Assembly (NCBI RefSeq): GCF_014385065.1
Contig: NZ_JACRTA010000002.1
Location: 527,351 to 591,350 of the forward strand
DNA from: Lentihominibacter hominis
GTDB taxonomy: Bacteria; Bacillota; Clostridia; Peptostreptococcales; Anaerovoracaceae
Length of the DNA: 64,000 nt
Direction: 5' to 3'
The number at the start of each line of letters is the position of its first letter. Within the stretch, counting starts at the first letter, position 1. Positions 45,092 to 54,052 of this stretch are shown piece by piece. Below the pieces are notes generated by a model that worked only from the letters and a program-made list of their open reading frames with translations, was not told where the DNA came from and made no database searches. The position numbers and the translations under genes were made by a program.

Positions 45092-45230
45092 ATTCTTGAT
45101 AAAAGAAAAAGCCGTAACTGTTTTTTATGTGATATGAGTAAAGTCGATTGTTTTCCGGAAAAATATATAGTAAACTTATAAAAGTATTTTTAAGGTCAAC
45201 AGAAAAAAGATATACTGGGAAAGAAATCAA

Positions 45231-46616
45231 ATGGAAAACAGACTTGAAAAACGTTATGGATTGGTGACAGCAATCACTATGGTCGTCGGGATCGCAATCG
45301 GCAGCGGTATTTTTTTTAAAGCTGAAAAAATATTGAACTGTACAGGAGGCAATACTCCTATAGGCATAATCGCATGGATCATAGGAGGAAGTATTATGAT
45401 CGTATGCGCATATACATTTGCTAATCTGGCTGCAAAATATGAAAGGGTTAACGGTGTGGTTGATTATGCTGAAGAAATGCTGGGATCCCAGTATGGATAT
45501 TATATAGCGTGGTTTCTGGCTGTCATGTATTATCCTGCTATGACATCTGTGTTGGCATGGGTATCTGCAAAATATATTTGTGTTCTCATAGGGTGGGATA
45601 TAAAAGGAGGCGCCTGTATGGCAGTAGCGGGGTTCTGTCTTATTGCGAGTTATGCCTTAAATGCTTTATCTCCTATGCTTGCAGGTAGATTTCAGGTATC
45701 AACTACAATTGTAAAAATGATTCCTCTTGTATTTATGGCCGTAATAGGGACTGTAAAAGGACTTGCCAGCGGTCTTATGATAGAGAATTTTACACAAGTT
45801 GTAGTGCCGGCAAAGGAGTTGGGAGGTACGGGACACATATTGTTTACCGCTGTATGCGCTACAGCGTTTGCCTATGATGGCTGGATAATCGCCACATCTA
45901 TAAATTCGGAACTTAAGGACTCCAAGAAAACTCTCCCTAAAGCCCTTGTGATAGGAACTTTTATAGTTATGCTGACGTATGTCGTTTATTATATAGGTCT
46001 TTCCGGCGCGGTAGAAAATAAAATCATGATGGCAGGTGGAGAAGCAGGAGCGAGGCTGGCCTTTATTAATGCATTTTCACAGGTCGGAGGAGTGGCTTTG
46101 TTCGTGTTTATCATTATATCCTGTCTCGGAACATTAAATGGGCTCATGTTAGGCTGTATACGCGGGATGTATGCTCTGGGTGTAAGGAATGAAGGTCCGC
46201 GGCCAGATATATTCCGACAGGTGGACCCGGTTATTAATATGCCGACTAATTCTGCTGTCATAGGAGTGCTGCTGTGCAGCGTATGGCTTTTGTACTTTTA
46301 CGGAGCCAATCTCAGTAATGAGTGGTTCGGACCTTTTTCTTTTGACAGTTCGGAGTTGCCGATCATAACCATATATGCTTTTTATATACCAATATTCATA
46401 ATGGTAATGAAAAAAGAAAAAAAATGGGGAATGTTTAAGAGATTTGTGATGCCAGCGGCTTCTATATGCGGCTGTATATTTATGATGGTCGCGGCGGTAG
46501 TTTCTCATAAAAAAGATGTATTGTTCTATCTTATAGTTTTCGCTGCAGTAATGTTTGCAGGGGTGTTAATAAGCAGAAAGGGGAATAGAGCAAGATATCA
46601 AAAACGTGAAATGTAG
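45231..46616 (+). CDS. APC-superfamily amino acid permease
   Basis: Membrane transporter of 461 residues with about 12 helices. The first helix has VVGIAIGSGIFFKAEKIL, the conserved GSGIF substrate-binding break. ATAFAYDGWIIATSINSELKDSKKTLPKAL near residue 210 is typical of APC amino-acid antiporters or symporters (LAT-like). No substrate can be chosen. GGGAAAG precedes its ATG. No convincing promoter could be fixed in the 140 bases upstream. Confidence 0.9.
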   Translation: MENRLEKRYGLVTAITMVVGIAIGSGIFFKAEKILNCTGGNTPIGIIAWIIGGSIMIVCAYTFANLAAKYERVNGVVDYAEEMLGSQYGYYIAWFLAVMYYPAMTSVLAWVSAKYICVLIGWDIKGGACMAVAGFCLIASYALNALSPMLAGRFQVSTTIVKMIPLVFMAVIGTVKGLASGLMIENFTQVVVPAKELGGTGHILFTAVCATAFAYDGWIIATSINSELKDSKKTLPKALVIGTFIVMLTYVVYYIGLSGAVENKIMMAGGEAGARLAFINAFSQVGGVALFVFIIISCLGTLNGLMLGCIRGMYALGVRNEGPRPDIFRQVDPVINMPTNSAVIGVLLCSVWLLYFYGANLSNEWFGPFSFDSSELPIITIYAFYIPIFIMVMKKEKKWGMFKRFVMPAASICGCIFMMVAAVVSHKKDVLFYLIVFAAVMFAGVLISRKGNRARYQKREM

Positions 46617-46646
46617 TATATATGGAAAAGGTGAAACTGAGGGAAA

Positions 46647-46955
46647 ATGAAAAAGCCGGCTGAATATCTGAAATCATCGAGATTTACTGCTGTAAATTTG
46701 ACGTGGACAGTGGACAAAGTAATGAAGAAGGCTTATGATATTTTTGAAAACAAATCCTCAGATGACATTGACGAAGCAGAAGACATAGTAGAGATCATGA
46801 ATAAAGAAGCGGTGAAAATTCATGAGAAAGATATACGAATATGTAAGGATATTTCACAGTGGAAGGAAAGGTCTGCTTTCTTACGAGCTTGTAAATGCAG
46901 GGAAACTGTATACCTATATAGCTTGGACAGGAGAAATAAAAGAAAGTTTTTATGA
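46647..46955 (+). CDS. Hypothetical protein, possibly frameshifted at the 3' end
   Basis: Unrecognised ORF of 102 residues with GAGGG before the ATG. The first 55 residues (NLTWTVDKVMKKAYDIFENKSSDDIDEAEDIVEIMNKEAVK) look like normal helical protein. The last 35 (basic and Cys/Arg-rich, ending RRNKRKFL) look like an out-of-frame reading. A second ORF in another frame starts inside it at 46822 and continues past its stop with more natural composition. Either the gene is broken by a frameshift, or two small genes overlap. Confidence 0.45.
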   Translation: MKKPAEYLKSSRFTAVNLTWTVDKVMKKAYDIFENKSSDDIDEAEDIVEIMNKEAVKIHEKDIRICKDISQWKERSAFLRACKCRETVYLYSLDRRNKRKFL

Positions 46956-46980
46956 AAATATGTTGCTCCAAAAACTGTAA
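46822..46980 (+). CDS. Small hypothetical ORF overlapping the previous one
   Basis: An ORF of 52 residues beginning MRKIYEYVRIFHSGRKGLL, with hydrophobic and aromatic spacing typical of real protein, and ending at 46980. It lacks a clear ribosome site, and TGA 9 bases upstream closes the frame. It may be the true continuation of the preceding gene after a one-base shift, or an independent small gene. Confidence 0.35.
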   Translation: MRKIYEYVRIFHSGRKGLLSYELVNAGKLYTYIAWTGEIKESFYENMLLQKL

Positions 46981-46991
46981 AATGTTATAAT
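46963..46991 (+). promoter_or_regulatory. Promoter upstream of the metallophosphoesterase gene
   Basis: TTGCTC (46963-46968) and TATAAT (46986-46991) are 17 bases apart, with TG-N before the -10 box. It leaves a leader of about 135 bases before the ATG at 47134. Confidence 0.65.
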
Positions 46992-47133
46992 TTCACATTT
47001 GATGTCACAGATGACAGCTATATTAACAGAACAAGGGATATGTCGGCTTCCTTTCAGAGGCAGCCTGAAAAAAGTCATGAATATGGAATAAAGAGGGTAT
47101 GAGAGTGTGAAAAAGCAGAGGGTAGGATAAAAG

Positions 47134-48327
47134 ATGTGGTTTTTGATATTATTGGCTGCGGTTTATTTGGCGGTAAATTTTTTCTTATGGCATAGAGTTA
47201 TAAGGCTTCTTAAAAATATCCACGGTTTTTTTGGAAACAAGTGGATTATGATTGTATTTACTTTGTTATATCTGTTTTTTTTAAATAGCATATGGATATG
47301 GGTAATTTTCGATGATCCAATATGGACGGCTTTTTTTAAATATATAAATAATGTGTGGATAGGAATATTTATTTACGCTTTAATTTTTGTGGCTGCTGCG
47401 GAAATTGTCACATTTATTCTATGGGCTTTTAAAAAGATGAGAAAGGGATATGACGGTTATCGCAGGTATATTGTTATGCGAGGAACTGCAGTAGTCTTGC
47501 TGGTGATAAGTTTCAGTCTATATGGAGTGTTTCATTATCAGAATATAAAAGTAAATAATTATGAAATCGATATAGACAAATCATCACATGCTGGTGATTC
47601 TATGAGAATTGTTCTTGTGGCAGATACTCATCTCGGCTATTCTGTGGGAAATGATATGATGTCTGAGATGGTGGATCTGATAAACCGGCAGAAACCAGAT
47701 CTTGTGGTATTCGCCGGAGATATAGTTGATAATGATTATTATGCAGTGTCTGATGCAGAAAAAACTGCAGAAACATTGTCGCGCATAAATTCAAAATATG
47801 GTGTTTATGGATGCTATGGCAATCATGATGTAAAAGAGACTTTGATCGGAGGATTTACTGTATCTTTAGATGAAGAGGCAAAGATACCTCCGGAAGTTGA
47901 AGAATTTGTTCAAAGGGCAGGGATAAAAATACTTCAGGATGAATCTGAAACTGTGGCAGGCGATATTATCCTGCTGGGAAGATATGATGCATCCAAACCA
48001 AACAGCAGCAGCGGGAAAAGAGCTTCTATAGATCAACTGACTGAGGATCTTGACAGGAAAAAACTTATAATATGCATAGATCATCAGCCCTCCCAGCTTC
48101 AGGAAAAAGCCTCGGCGGGAGTTGATCTTGATCTTTGCGGACATACTCACGACGGGCAGATTTTTCCTGGAAATATAACTATAAATTTTTTCTGGGATAA
48201 TCCTTATGGTCTTCTTAAAGTTGGTGATATGTATTCCATAGTTACTTCCGGTGTGGGAGTCTGGGGACCGGCTATGAGAGTAGGTACCGACAGTGAGATT
48301 GCTGTTATAGATATTGATTTGAGATAA
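47134..48327 (+). CDS. Membrane-bound metallophosphoesterase (YkuE-like)
   Basis: Protein of 397 residues with four N-terminal hydrophobic helices (residues 1-145) and a calcineurin-like domain outside or at the membrane. Metal-binding motifs are ADTHLGYS (about 165), FAGDIVDND near 195, YGNHD near 230, IDHQP near 314 and GHTHDGQIFPG near 337. Relatives act on lipid or nucleotide phosphates; one is the lipid A/UDP-diacylglucosamine hydrolase group, but the substrate here cannot be told. AGAGGGTAGG precedes its start. Confidence 0.9.
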   Translation: MWFLILLAAVYLAVNFFLWHRVIRLLKNIHGFFGNKWIMIVFTLLYLFFLNSIWIWVIFDDPIWTAFFKYINNVWIGIFIYALIFVAAAEIVTFILWAFKKMRKGYDGYRRYIVMRGTAVVLLVISFSLYGVFHYQNIKVNNYEIDIDKSSHAGDSMRIVLVADTHLGYSVGNDMMSEMVDLINRQKPDLVVFAGDIVDNDYYAVSDAEKTAETLSRINSKYGVYGCYGNHDVKETLIGGFTVSLDEEAKIPPEVEEFVQRAGIKILQDESETVAGDIILLGRYDASKPNSSSGKRASIDQLTEDLDRKKLIICIDHQPSQLQEKASAGVDLDLCGHTHDGQIFPGNITINFFWDNPYGLLKVGDMYSIVTSGVGVWGPAMRVGTDSEIAVIDIDLR

Positions 48328-48332
48328 TGATA

Positions 48333-48581
48333 TCAGCATGGAGGAGAAGACTGGAATATTATCATGTCTTCTCCTATTATCACTATACTGCTCCACGGCA
48401 GTTCACACATATCTCCTATGCTTTTTCTGAAAATACCGGTGCTTTCCATAGACGGGACAAGCACTGATTTTATTTTCCCTGTTTTTTTGTCAAAAATCAT
48501 TTCGGCATCCCAAAGCTGACCATGACTGCATCCCGTTGAAAGATCAACGATTTCTTTATTTCCGATTTCACTTAACCGCAT
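48333..48581 (-). CDS. ymxH: YlmC/YmxH-family sporulation protein
   Basis: An 82-residue PRC-barrel protein starting RLSEIGNKEIVDLSTG, with DAEMIFDKKTGKI and a central PWSSIVIIGEDMII. YmxH-like proteins occur in spore-forming Firmicutes. AAGGAG precedes the start. It is divergent from tepA with 54 bases in between. Its 3' end contains an inverted repeat, GGAGAAGAC/GTCTTCTCC (48343-48374), which is within the coding region and not followed by T residues. Confidence 0.85.
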   Translation of the reverse strand: MRLSEIGNKEIVDLSTGCSHGQLWDAEMIFDKKTGKIKSVLVPSMESTGIFRKSIGDMCELPWSSIVIIGEDMIIFQSSPPC

Positions 48582-48635
48582 AATATACTCCTTAAATACA
48601 GATAATATTAATGATATTAAGTTTAAGAGGAGATT

Positions 48636-49334
48636 ATGAAGGTGAAAGAGGAAAAAAAAGAAAAAAAGACTGCTGAGCAGGAAAACAGTACGAGAGATCT
48701 TATTACAGAGCTTGGCCTTTTAACTACCGGAACGGATTTTGAAAGCGATGTTCAATATATAAATATTATAGGCAGCATAGAGGGGCATAATGTTCTTCCG
48801 CCTGATAACAAGGCTACAAAATATGAACATCTAATACCCCAGCTTATAGCTGTAGAGGAAAATCCTAAGCTTAAAGGTCTTTTGGTTGTTTTGAATACTG
48901 TAGGAGGTGATGTTGAAGCGGGGCTTGCCCTTGCAGAAATGATATCTACTTTATCAAAACCGACTGTATCTCTTGTTCTGGGAGGCGGACACAGCATAGG
49001 CATACCGCTTGCAACAGCTACGGATTATTCATTTATAGCCAAAACTGCCACCATGACGCTGCATCCTATCAGAACTACCGGAATAGTGATCACATCAGAG
49101 ACTACTTTTGATTATATGAGAAAAACGCAAGAACGTGTGATCAATTTTATAGAGGAACATTCAAAAGCCAAACGTGATGAAATAATACGGCTTATGAACA
49201 GCAATGACAATATGTCTAATGATGTGGGAACTGTACTTTTCGGAAAAGAAGCTGTGGAAACTGGTATAATCGATCAAATCGGAGGAGTATCTCAGGCGAT
49301 AGCAGAGCTGAGAAAAAGAATAGAAGAAAAATAA
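48636..49334 (+). CDS. tepA: TepA-like ClpP-family serine protease
   Basis: Cytoplasmic ClpP-fold protein of 232 residues, called translocation-enhancing protein or YmfB in Bacillus. The serine is in GGGHSIGIPLA near residue 124, the histidine in TLHPIRTTG near 148. INIIGSIEGHNVLPPDNKATKYEHLIPQL is typical of TepA rather than ClpP. The N-terminus is a Lys/Glu-rich extension. It is paired divergently with ymxH. The target proteins are unknown. Confidence 0.9.
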   Translation: MKVKEEKKEKKTAEQENSTRDLITELGLLTTGTDFESDVQYINIIGSIEGHNVLPPDNKATKYEHLIPQLIAVEENPKLKGLLVVLNTVGGDVEAGLALAEMISTLSKPTVSLVLGGGHSIGIPLATATDYSFIAKTATMTLHPIRTTGIVITSETTFDYMRKTQERVINFIEEHSKAKRDEIIRLMNSNDNMSNDVGTVLFGKEAVETGIIDQIGGVSQAIAELRKRIEEK

Positions 49335-49339
49335 AATTA

Positions 49340-49368
49340 TTGACAATATTTTCCATAAGATGTATTAT
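49340..49368 (+). promoter_or_regulatory. Promoter of the TadZ-like gene
   Basis: TTGACA (49340-49345) and TATTAT (49363-49368) are 17 bases apart and begin 5 bases after the tepA stop. Confidence 0.75.
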
Positions 49369-49417
49369 ATTAAAAGGAATTAATTTCCATATAATGCATT
49401 AATTTGAAAGGAGAATT

Positions 49418-50575
49418 ATGGAAAATATTTCATTGATGATTGTCACAGATGACAAAGCGTATGGCAGGGCACTGAGTAAAGCTTTGATTCACCTATGTGT
49501 AGGTATGATAATACAGATGATAGGAAAGAGTGAGTTTTTCTCAAAGATGAGGGAATACGGTAATGAGAAGGATGAAGTATCTTTCCTTGAATCTGTAGAT
49601 TTGATATTATGGGATGGAGCAGAAGCAGAATCATCTTACGGAGGCAGAATTATACTTTTGTCTGAGAAACCGGTTATGTCTGTAAAAGATTTTAATGAAG
49701 GAAAATTCTGTATTTACAAATACAGTCAGGCTCAGTGCATAGCGGCGTCTTTGTTTGAGATATACAGTTTTTTGATAGGACGGCGTATGGTTAACATACA
49801 GCGTCAGAAAGTACGTATACTTGTTTTCTCCTCATGGATGGGAGGTTCAGGATGCACTGTAACCGCAATGGCGGCAGCTCAGGAATTGTGCCGTTTCAGA
49901 GGTAGTCGTGTTTTGTATCTTTCTTTTGAGGAAATAGAATCAACAGGTGAATTTATAGAAAGTCCTATCGGAGTAAAAGGAGTGGGCGTATATCTATATC
50001 ATCTTTTTAAGAATTCGTCTTCTGTAATAAAATCAGACGGCATCGGGGATAATGAGTACCCTGTTGTAGAAGGTTATCTTGTACATGATGATTTCGGAGT
50101 GGAGGCCTTTGCTCCTACAGCTGGAAGGAATCCTTTAAGAGATATTACGGATGAGGAGCTCAATGTCTTTATGGCATCACTCATAGATATCGGACGATAT
50201 GATTTTATTATAATAGATATGGGCGATAATCTGTCTGAAACTGATATAACATGTATGGAAATGTGCGAAAGGATATGTCTCGTATCTAAAGGACAGGGAA
50301 ATGGCGCAAGAGAAAATCAATATCTGCAGCATCTCATATATCGCTGTGGAGAAGAGGTCATAGATAAAATAATAAAGGTAGAAAATCTGAAAACTGGGAT
50401 TTCGAATACAGATAAAATTTCCGGGGAAAAGAATTGCATGATAGATGCAGACATATGCATAAACCGAAGCAGTACATTTTTACAGGAAGGGGAGATCATG
50501 CGCATATTTCTGGACGGAAAATTCGGAAACAGTATTAAAAGACTTGTAGAAAAACTTACAGAACCTGAAAAGTGA
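49418..50575 (+). CDS. TadZ/CpaE-like protein with degenerate ParA-type ATPase domain
   Basis: Protein of 385 residues. The N-terminal 125 residues look like a receiver-like domain without clear phosphorylation residues (ISLMIVTDDKAYGRALSKAL). From about 130 a MinD/ParA-type fold begins: RILVFSSWMGGSGCTVTAMAAA, where KGGxGKT is replaced by MGGSGCT, so both Walker lysines are missing. DFIIIDMGDNLSETD near 266 resembles the Walker B/switch II region. TadZ proteins with atypical Walker A motifs help polar positioning of Tad pili. No tad genes lie nearby, so it is an orphan of unknown partner. Own promoter; ribosome site AAAGGAG. Confidence 0.75.
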   Translation: MENISLMIVTDDKAYGRALSKALIHLCVGMIIQMIGKSEFFSKMREYGNEKDEVSFLESVDLILWDGAEAESSYGGRIILLSEKPVMSVKDFNEGKFCIYKYSQAQCIAASLFEIYSFLIGRRMVNIQRQKVRILVFSSWMGGSGCTVTAMAAAQELCRFRGSRVLYLSFEEIESTGEFIESPIGVKGVGVYLYHLFKNSSSVIKSDGIGDNEYPVVEGYLVHDDFGVEAFAPTAGRNPLRDITDEELNVFMASLIDIGRYDFIIIDMGDNLSETDITCMEMCERICLVSKGQGNGARENQYLQHLIYRCGEEVIDKIIKVENLKTGISNTDKISGEKNCMIDADICINRSSTFLQEGEIMRIFLDGKFGNSIKRLVEKLTEPEK

Positions 50576-50611
50576 TGTATGTATCAGATAGAATATTTTT
50601 TTAAATAATTC

Positions 50612-50640
50612 TTGACAGATATGCTTTACAGGACTAATAT
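50612..50640 (+). promoter_or_regulatory. Promoter of the riboflavin operon
   Basis: TTGACA (50612-50617) and TAATAT (50635-50640) are 17 bases apart, just upstream of the FMN riboswitch. Confidence 0.8.
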
Positions 50641-50660
50641 ATTATACATAATTGAATATT

Positions 50661-50797
50661 ATCTTCAGGGCAGGGTGAAATTCCCGATCGGCGGTAAAGT
50701 CCGCGAGTGTGAAAGCACAGGATTCAGCAGATATTTTGTCTGAATCAGGATTTGGTGAGATTCCAAAACCGACAGTATAGTCTGGATGGGAGAAGAT
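50661..50797 (+). ncRNA. FMN riboswitch (RFN element)
   Basis: Leader RNA sensing flavin mononucleotide. Conserved features are TCAGGGCAGGGTGAAATTCC (50664-50683), GATCGGCGGTAAAGTCC, GATTTGGTGAGATTCC and ACCGACAGT...AGTCTGGATGGGAGAAG. The 5' ATCTTC and 3' GAAGAT ends pair as P1. When FMN binds, the downstream terminator should form and stop transcription of the rib genes. Confidence 0.97.
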
Positions 50798-50838
50798 ATG
50801 ATAAACGCAGTTTATGCGTATATTTGTGTAACCATTGG

Positions 50839-50870
50839 CTCTGAAACTATTTTTGTTTCAGAGTTTTTTA
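50839..50870 (+). terminator. Riboswitch-controlled terminator
   Basis: CTCTGAAAC and GTTTCAGAG pair with a 7-base loop and are followed by six T residues. The position directly after the riboswitch fits a regulated terminator. Confidence 0.85.
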
Positions 50871-50921
50871 TATTTTGGTTGTTAAATATGGCATGAACAG
50901 TGATTTGGCTATATTTTTTGT

Positions 50922-50953
50922 AATACCCTGAAAAATGTTCAGGGTATTTTTTA
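50922..50953 (+). terminator. Second terminator in the riboflavin leader
   Basis: AATACCCTGAA and TTCAGGGTATT form a hairpin followed by TTTT, about 50 bases after the first terminator and 97 bases before ribD. Confidence 0.8.
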
Positions 50954-51049
50954 TGAGGTGAATATTGCTTTATGAGATTGGCTGAACGTTGAAAAATCTG
51001 ATGCTGAAAAGAAATGATAAAATTAGTTTTTATTTTGAAAGGATTTAAG

Positions 51050-52153
51050 ATGAAGGATGAAAAATATATGCGTCTGGCGCTGAATTTAGCGGAAAAAGGC
51101 TGCGGAAAGGTAAACCCCAATCCTCTGGTAGGAGCTGTGATAGTAAAAAACAGCAAAGTGATAGGTAAGGGATATCATATGGAATATGGAGGCTTTCATG
51201 CAGAACGGGAAGCTATTTCTTCATGCTGTGAATGCCCGGAGGGCGCAGATATGTATGTAACTCTTGAGCCATGCTGTCATCAGGGAAAGCAGCCGCCATG
51301 TACAGAGGCTATAATACAGGCAGGGATAAAACATGTGATAGTAGGGTCTTATGATCCTAATCCTCTTGTTTCAGGAAAAGGGATACAAATGTTGAAGGAA
51401 CATGGAATAAAGGTGACGGAAAATTTTTTGAGAGAGGAATGTGACTCTGTGAATTATGTGTTTTTTAATTTTATAAGTACAGGATTTCCATATGTGGTAA
51501 TGAAATATGCTATGACTATGGATGGAAAGATCGCTGTACGCACAGGAGAATCAAGGTGGGTAACAGGTAAAGAAGCGAGAAAACAGGTACATCGTGACAG
51601 AAACCGGTATAGTGCTGTCATGGTGGGAATAGGCACTGTTCTTAAAGATGATCCTCTTTTAACTTGCAGGATTGCCGGAGGAAGAAATCCCATAAGGATA
51701 GTATGCGATACAGACCTCAGGATTCCTGAAGATTCGCAGATAGTAAAAACTTCTCGAGAAATCAGAACTATCATAGCTACAGCTTCCAATGATGTAAGAC
51801 AATACCGGAAAATACAGCAGGCAGGATGTGAAATATTTCATATTCCTGTAAAGAACGGGCATATAGATCTTAAAAAACTTATGAGAAAACTTGGCGAAAT
51901 AAATATAGACAGTGTTTTGCTGGAGGGAGGAGCCACTATTAACTGGGCGGCGCTTGAAGCAGATATAGTTAATAAGATACAGGTATATATATCTCCAAAA
52001 TTATTTGGCGGAGGAAGAGCTCCGTCTCCTATAGGCGGCAAAGGAGTCAGTATGCCGGCGGCGGCTTTTATGGCATCGCCGCCTAAAATAACGTTTTTTA
52101 ATGACGATATACTGTTGGAAAGCGAGGTCATGAAAAAGTGTTTACAGGAATAG
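51050..52153 (+). CDS. ribD: Bifunctional diaminohydroxyphosphoribosylaminopyrimidine deaminase/reductase
   Basis: Carries out the second and third steps of riboflavin synthesis: deamination of the pyrimidine and reduction of the ribose side chain. The deaminase half has the zinc motif HAEREA near residue 50 and EPCCHQGKQPPC near 74. The reductase half starts near 150 (YVVMKYAMTMDGKIAVRTGESRWVTG) and ends with LLEGGATINWAAL. The start at 51050 follows GAAAGGA. It overlaps ribE by 16 bases. At 367 residues it is full length. Confidence 0.95.
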   Translation: MKDEKYMRLALNLAEKGCGKVNPNPLVGAVIVKNSKVIGKGYHMEYGGFHAEREAISSCCECPEGADMYVTLEPCCHQGKQPPCTEAIIQAGIKHVIVGSYDPNPLVSGKGIQMLKEHGIKVTENFLREECDSVNYVFFNFISTGFPYVVMKYAMTMDGKIAVRTGESRWVTGKEARKQVHRDRNRYSAVMVGIGTVLKDDPLLTCRIAGGRNPIRIVCDTDLRIPEDSQIVKTSREIRTIIATASNDVRQYRKIQQAGCEIFHIPVKNGHIDLKKLMRKLGEINIDSVLLEGGATINWAALEADIVNKIQVYISPKLFGGGRAPSPIGGKGVSMPAAAFMASPPKITFFNDDILLESEVMKKCLQE

Positions 52154-52791
52154 TAGAGGAGATAGGGAAAATAAAAGAGATAAAAAAGGGGCCAGCGTCA
52201 GCGGTTTTTACTGTTGCTGCCGATAAAATACTGGAAGATACGGCACCGGGGGACAGTATCGCTGTAAATGGTGTTTGCCTTACAGTCACTGATCTGACGG
52301 ACAGCCAATTTGAGGCGGATGTTATGCATGAGACTATCGAAAGATCCTCTATGGGAGATTTGGAAACGGGAAGTTTCGTCAATCTTGAGCGAGCGATTAA
52401 AGCCGGAGGAAGGTTTGGAGGACATATAGTATCGGGACATATAGATGGGACAGGAATAATAACAGACATTTCTCTTGATGATAATGCAATTTGGTATACA
52501 ATACAGACTTCGGAAAAAATCATGAGATATATAGTTGAGAAAGGATCTGTGGCGATAGATGGAGCGAGTCTGACTGTAGTGCGGTGCGAAAGACAAAGCT
52601 TCATTGTTTCGGTGATACCTCATACAGTGGAAAATACCATATTTTCTGTAAAAAAAGAAGGGGATAAAGTGAATCTCGAAAATGATACTATAGGAAAATA
52701 TGTGGAAAAAATGATGTTTAATAATACTGTACTTAATATGAAGGAAGACAGGGAAATTACAGAAAAATTTTTGATGGAAAATGGGTTTTAG
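52138..52791 (+). CDS. ribE: Riboflavin synthase alpha chain
   Basis: Dismutates two lumazine molecules to riboflavin in the last step. The 217-residue protein shows two lumazine-binding repeats: MFTGIVEEIG...NGVCLTVTDL and, from about residue 98, GHIVSGHIDGTGII...DGASLTVV. The start is GTG (52138), inside the ribD 3' end, and GAGGT lies upstream. The order ribD-ribE-ribBA-ribH is the usual Firmicute one. Confidence 0.95.
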   Translation: MFTGIVEEIGKIKEIKKGPASAVFTVAADKILEDTAPGDSIAVNGVCLTVTDLTDSQFEADVMHETIERSSMGDLETGSFVNLERAIKAGGRFGGHIVSGHIDGTGIITDISLDDNAIWYTIQTSEKIMRYIVEKGSVAIDGASLTVVRCERQSFIVSVIPHTVENTIFSVKKEGDKVNLENDTIGKYVEKMMFNNTVLNMKEDREITEKFLMENGF

Positions 52792-52812
52792 AAAGAAAAG
52801 GAGAAAGTTATT

Positions 52813-54012
52813 ATGGAGAAATTCAATACGATACAAGAGGCACTTGATGAGCTGAGAAAAGGAAAGATAATACTTGTTACAGATGATGAGGACAGAGAAA
52901 ATGAGGGGGATATGGTATGCGCAGCTCAGTTTGCTACTACAGAGAATGTTAATTTTATGGCAAGTGTTGCAAAAGGTCTTATATGTATGCCTATGAGTGA
53001 AGAGTTTTGTCACAGGCTTCAGATTCCTCAGATGGTAAGTGAGAATACTGATAATCATGAAACTGCATTTACTGTTTCCATAGATCATATAAATACCTCC
53101 ACAGGTATATCGGCGCAGGAACGGGGATTTACAGCCAGAGCGTGTACAAAAGAAAATGCAAAACCTCAGGATTTCAGACGGCCCGGTCACATGTTTCCTC
53201 TTAAATCAAAAAAGAACGGAGTTCTTGAGAGAAACGGACATACTGAGGCAACTGTAGATCTGCTCAGACTGGCGGGATTGAAAGAATGCGGCCTTTGCTG
53301 TGAAGTCATGAAAGACGACGGTACTATGATGAGGAAAAGCGATTTATTTCAGCTTGCCGAAAAATATAATATGAAGTTTATAACTATAAAAATGCTTCAG
53401 GATTACAGAAAAAAATATGAAAAGCTTGTAGAAAGAAAAGCTGTTGTAAAAATGCCGACAAAATACGGCGATTTTATGGCATATGGTTATGTCAATAAAC
53501 TTAACGGAGAACATCACATGGCCTTAGTTAAGGGAGATATAGGAAGCGGTGAAAATCTTTTGTGCCGTGTGCATTCAGAATGTCTTACAGGTGATGCATT
53601 CGGTTCTGCACGCTGTGACTGCGGTCAGCAGCTTGCCAGTGCTATGACTCAGGTGGAACGGGAAGGCCGAGGAATAATCCTTTATATGAGACAGGAAGGC
53701 CGGGGGATTGGTCTTATAAATAAGCTTAGAGCATATGAATTACAGGATAAGGGAATGGACACCTTAGATGCCAATCTGAAGCTGGGCTTTCCGGCAGATA
53801 TGAGAGAGTATTTTATAGGAGCACAGATATTAAAGGATCTGGGAGCAAGGAAGCTGCGACTTCTTACTAATAATCCTGATAAGGTATATCAGCTTTCTGA
53901 TTATGGTATGGAAATCATTGAAAGAGTCCCCATACAGATGGATGCTACAGAAAACGATTTGTTTTATCTTAAAACAAAACAGAGACGTATGGGGCATATT
54001 CTCAACTATTAA
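52813..54012 (+). CDS. ribBA: Bifunctional 3,4-dihydroxy-2-butanone-4-phosphate synthase/GTP cyclohydrolase II
   Basis: Provides both precursors of riboflavin: the four-carbon unit from ribulose 5-phosphate and the pyrimidine from GTP. The N-terminal RibB domain has [15 protein letters not shown] near residue 25 and the HTEATVDL loop near 143. The C-terminal RibA domain has the zinc-binding [18 protein letters not shown] near 253-270 and RQEGRGIGL. The 399-residue length is typical. AAAGGAGAAAG precedes the start. Confidence 0.96.
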   Translation: MEKFNTIQEALDELRKGKIILVTDDEDRENEGDMVCAAQFATTENVNFMASVAKGLICMPMSEEFCHRLQIPQMVSENTDNHETAFTVSIDHINTSTGISAQERGFTARACTKENAKPQDFRRPGHMFPLKSKKNGVLERNGHTEATVDLLRLAGLKECGLCCEVMKDDGTMMRKSDLFQLAEKYNMKFITIKMLQDYRKKYEKLVERKAVVKMPTKYGDFMAYGYVNKLNGEHHMALVKGDIGSGENLLCRVHSECLTGDAFGSARCDCGQQLASAMTQVEREGRGIILYMRQEGRGIGLINKLRAYELQDKGMDTLDANLKLGFPADMREYFIGAQILKDLGARKLRLLTNNPDKVYQLSDYGMEIIERVPIQMDATENDLFYLKTKQRRMGHILNY

Positions 54013-54052
54013 CGGGAATATTTCATTGATAAAAAAGAAAAGGAGAATAGAA

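Larger units (their letters stand above)
50576..51049 (+). other. Long riboflavin leader region
   Basis: This 474-base stretch without a confirmed gene holds a promoter, the FMN riboswitch, two successive hairpin terminators and the ribD ribosome site. A 32-codon ORF (50798-50896) overlaps the first terminator, but I do not claim it as a gene. Confidence 0.7.

Noticed and set aside
48343..48374. GGAGAAGAC/GTCTTCTCC inverted repeat taken as terminator
   Set aside because: It lies inside the ymxH coding end and has no T run on either strand.
50798..50896. 32-codon ORF directly after the FMN riboswitch
   Set aside because: Its ribosome site is part of the conserved riboswitch 3' end (GGGAGAAG) and its codons are the terminator hairpin, so it is probably accidental.
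54032..54052. Possible longer start of ribH within ribBA
   Set aside because: The extra 50 residues read through ribBA's end in another frame, while AAAGGAGAAT supports the start at 54053.
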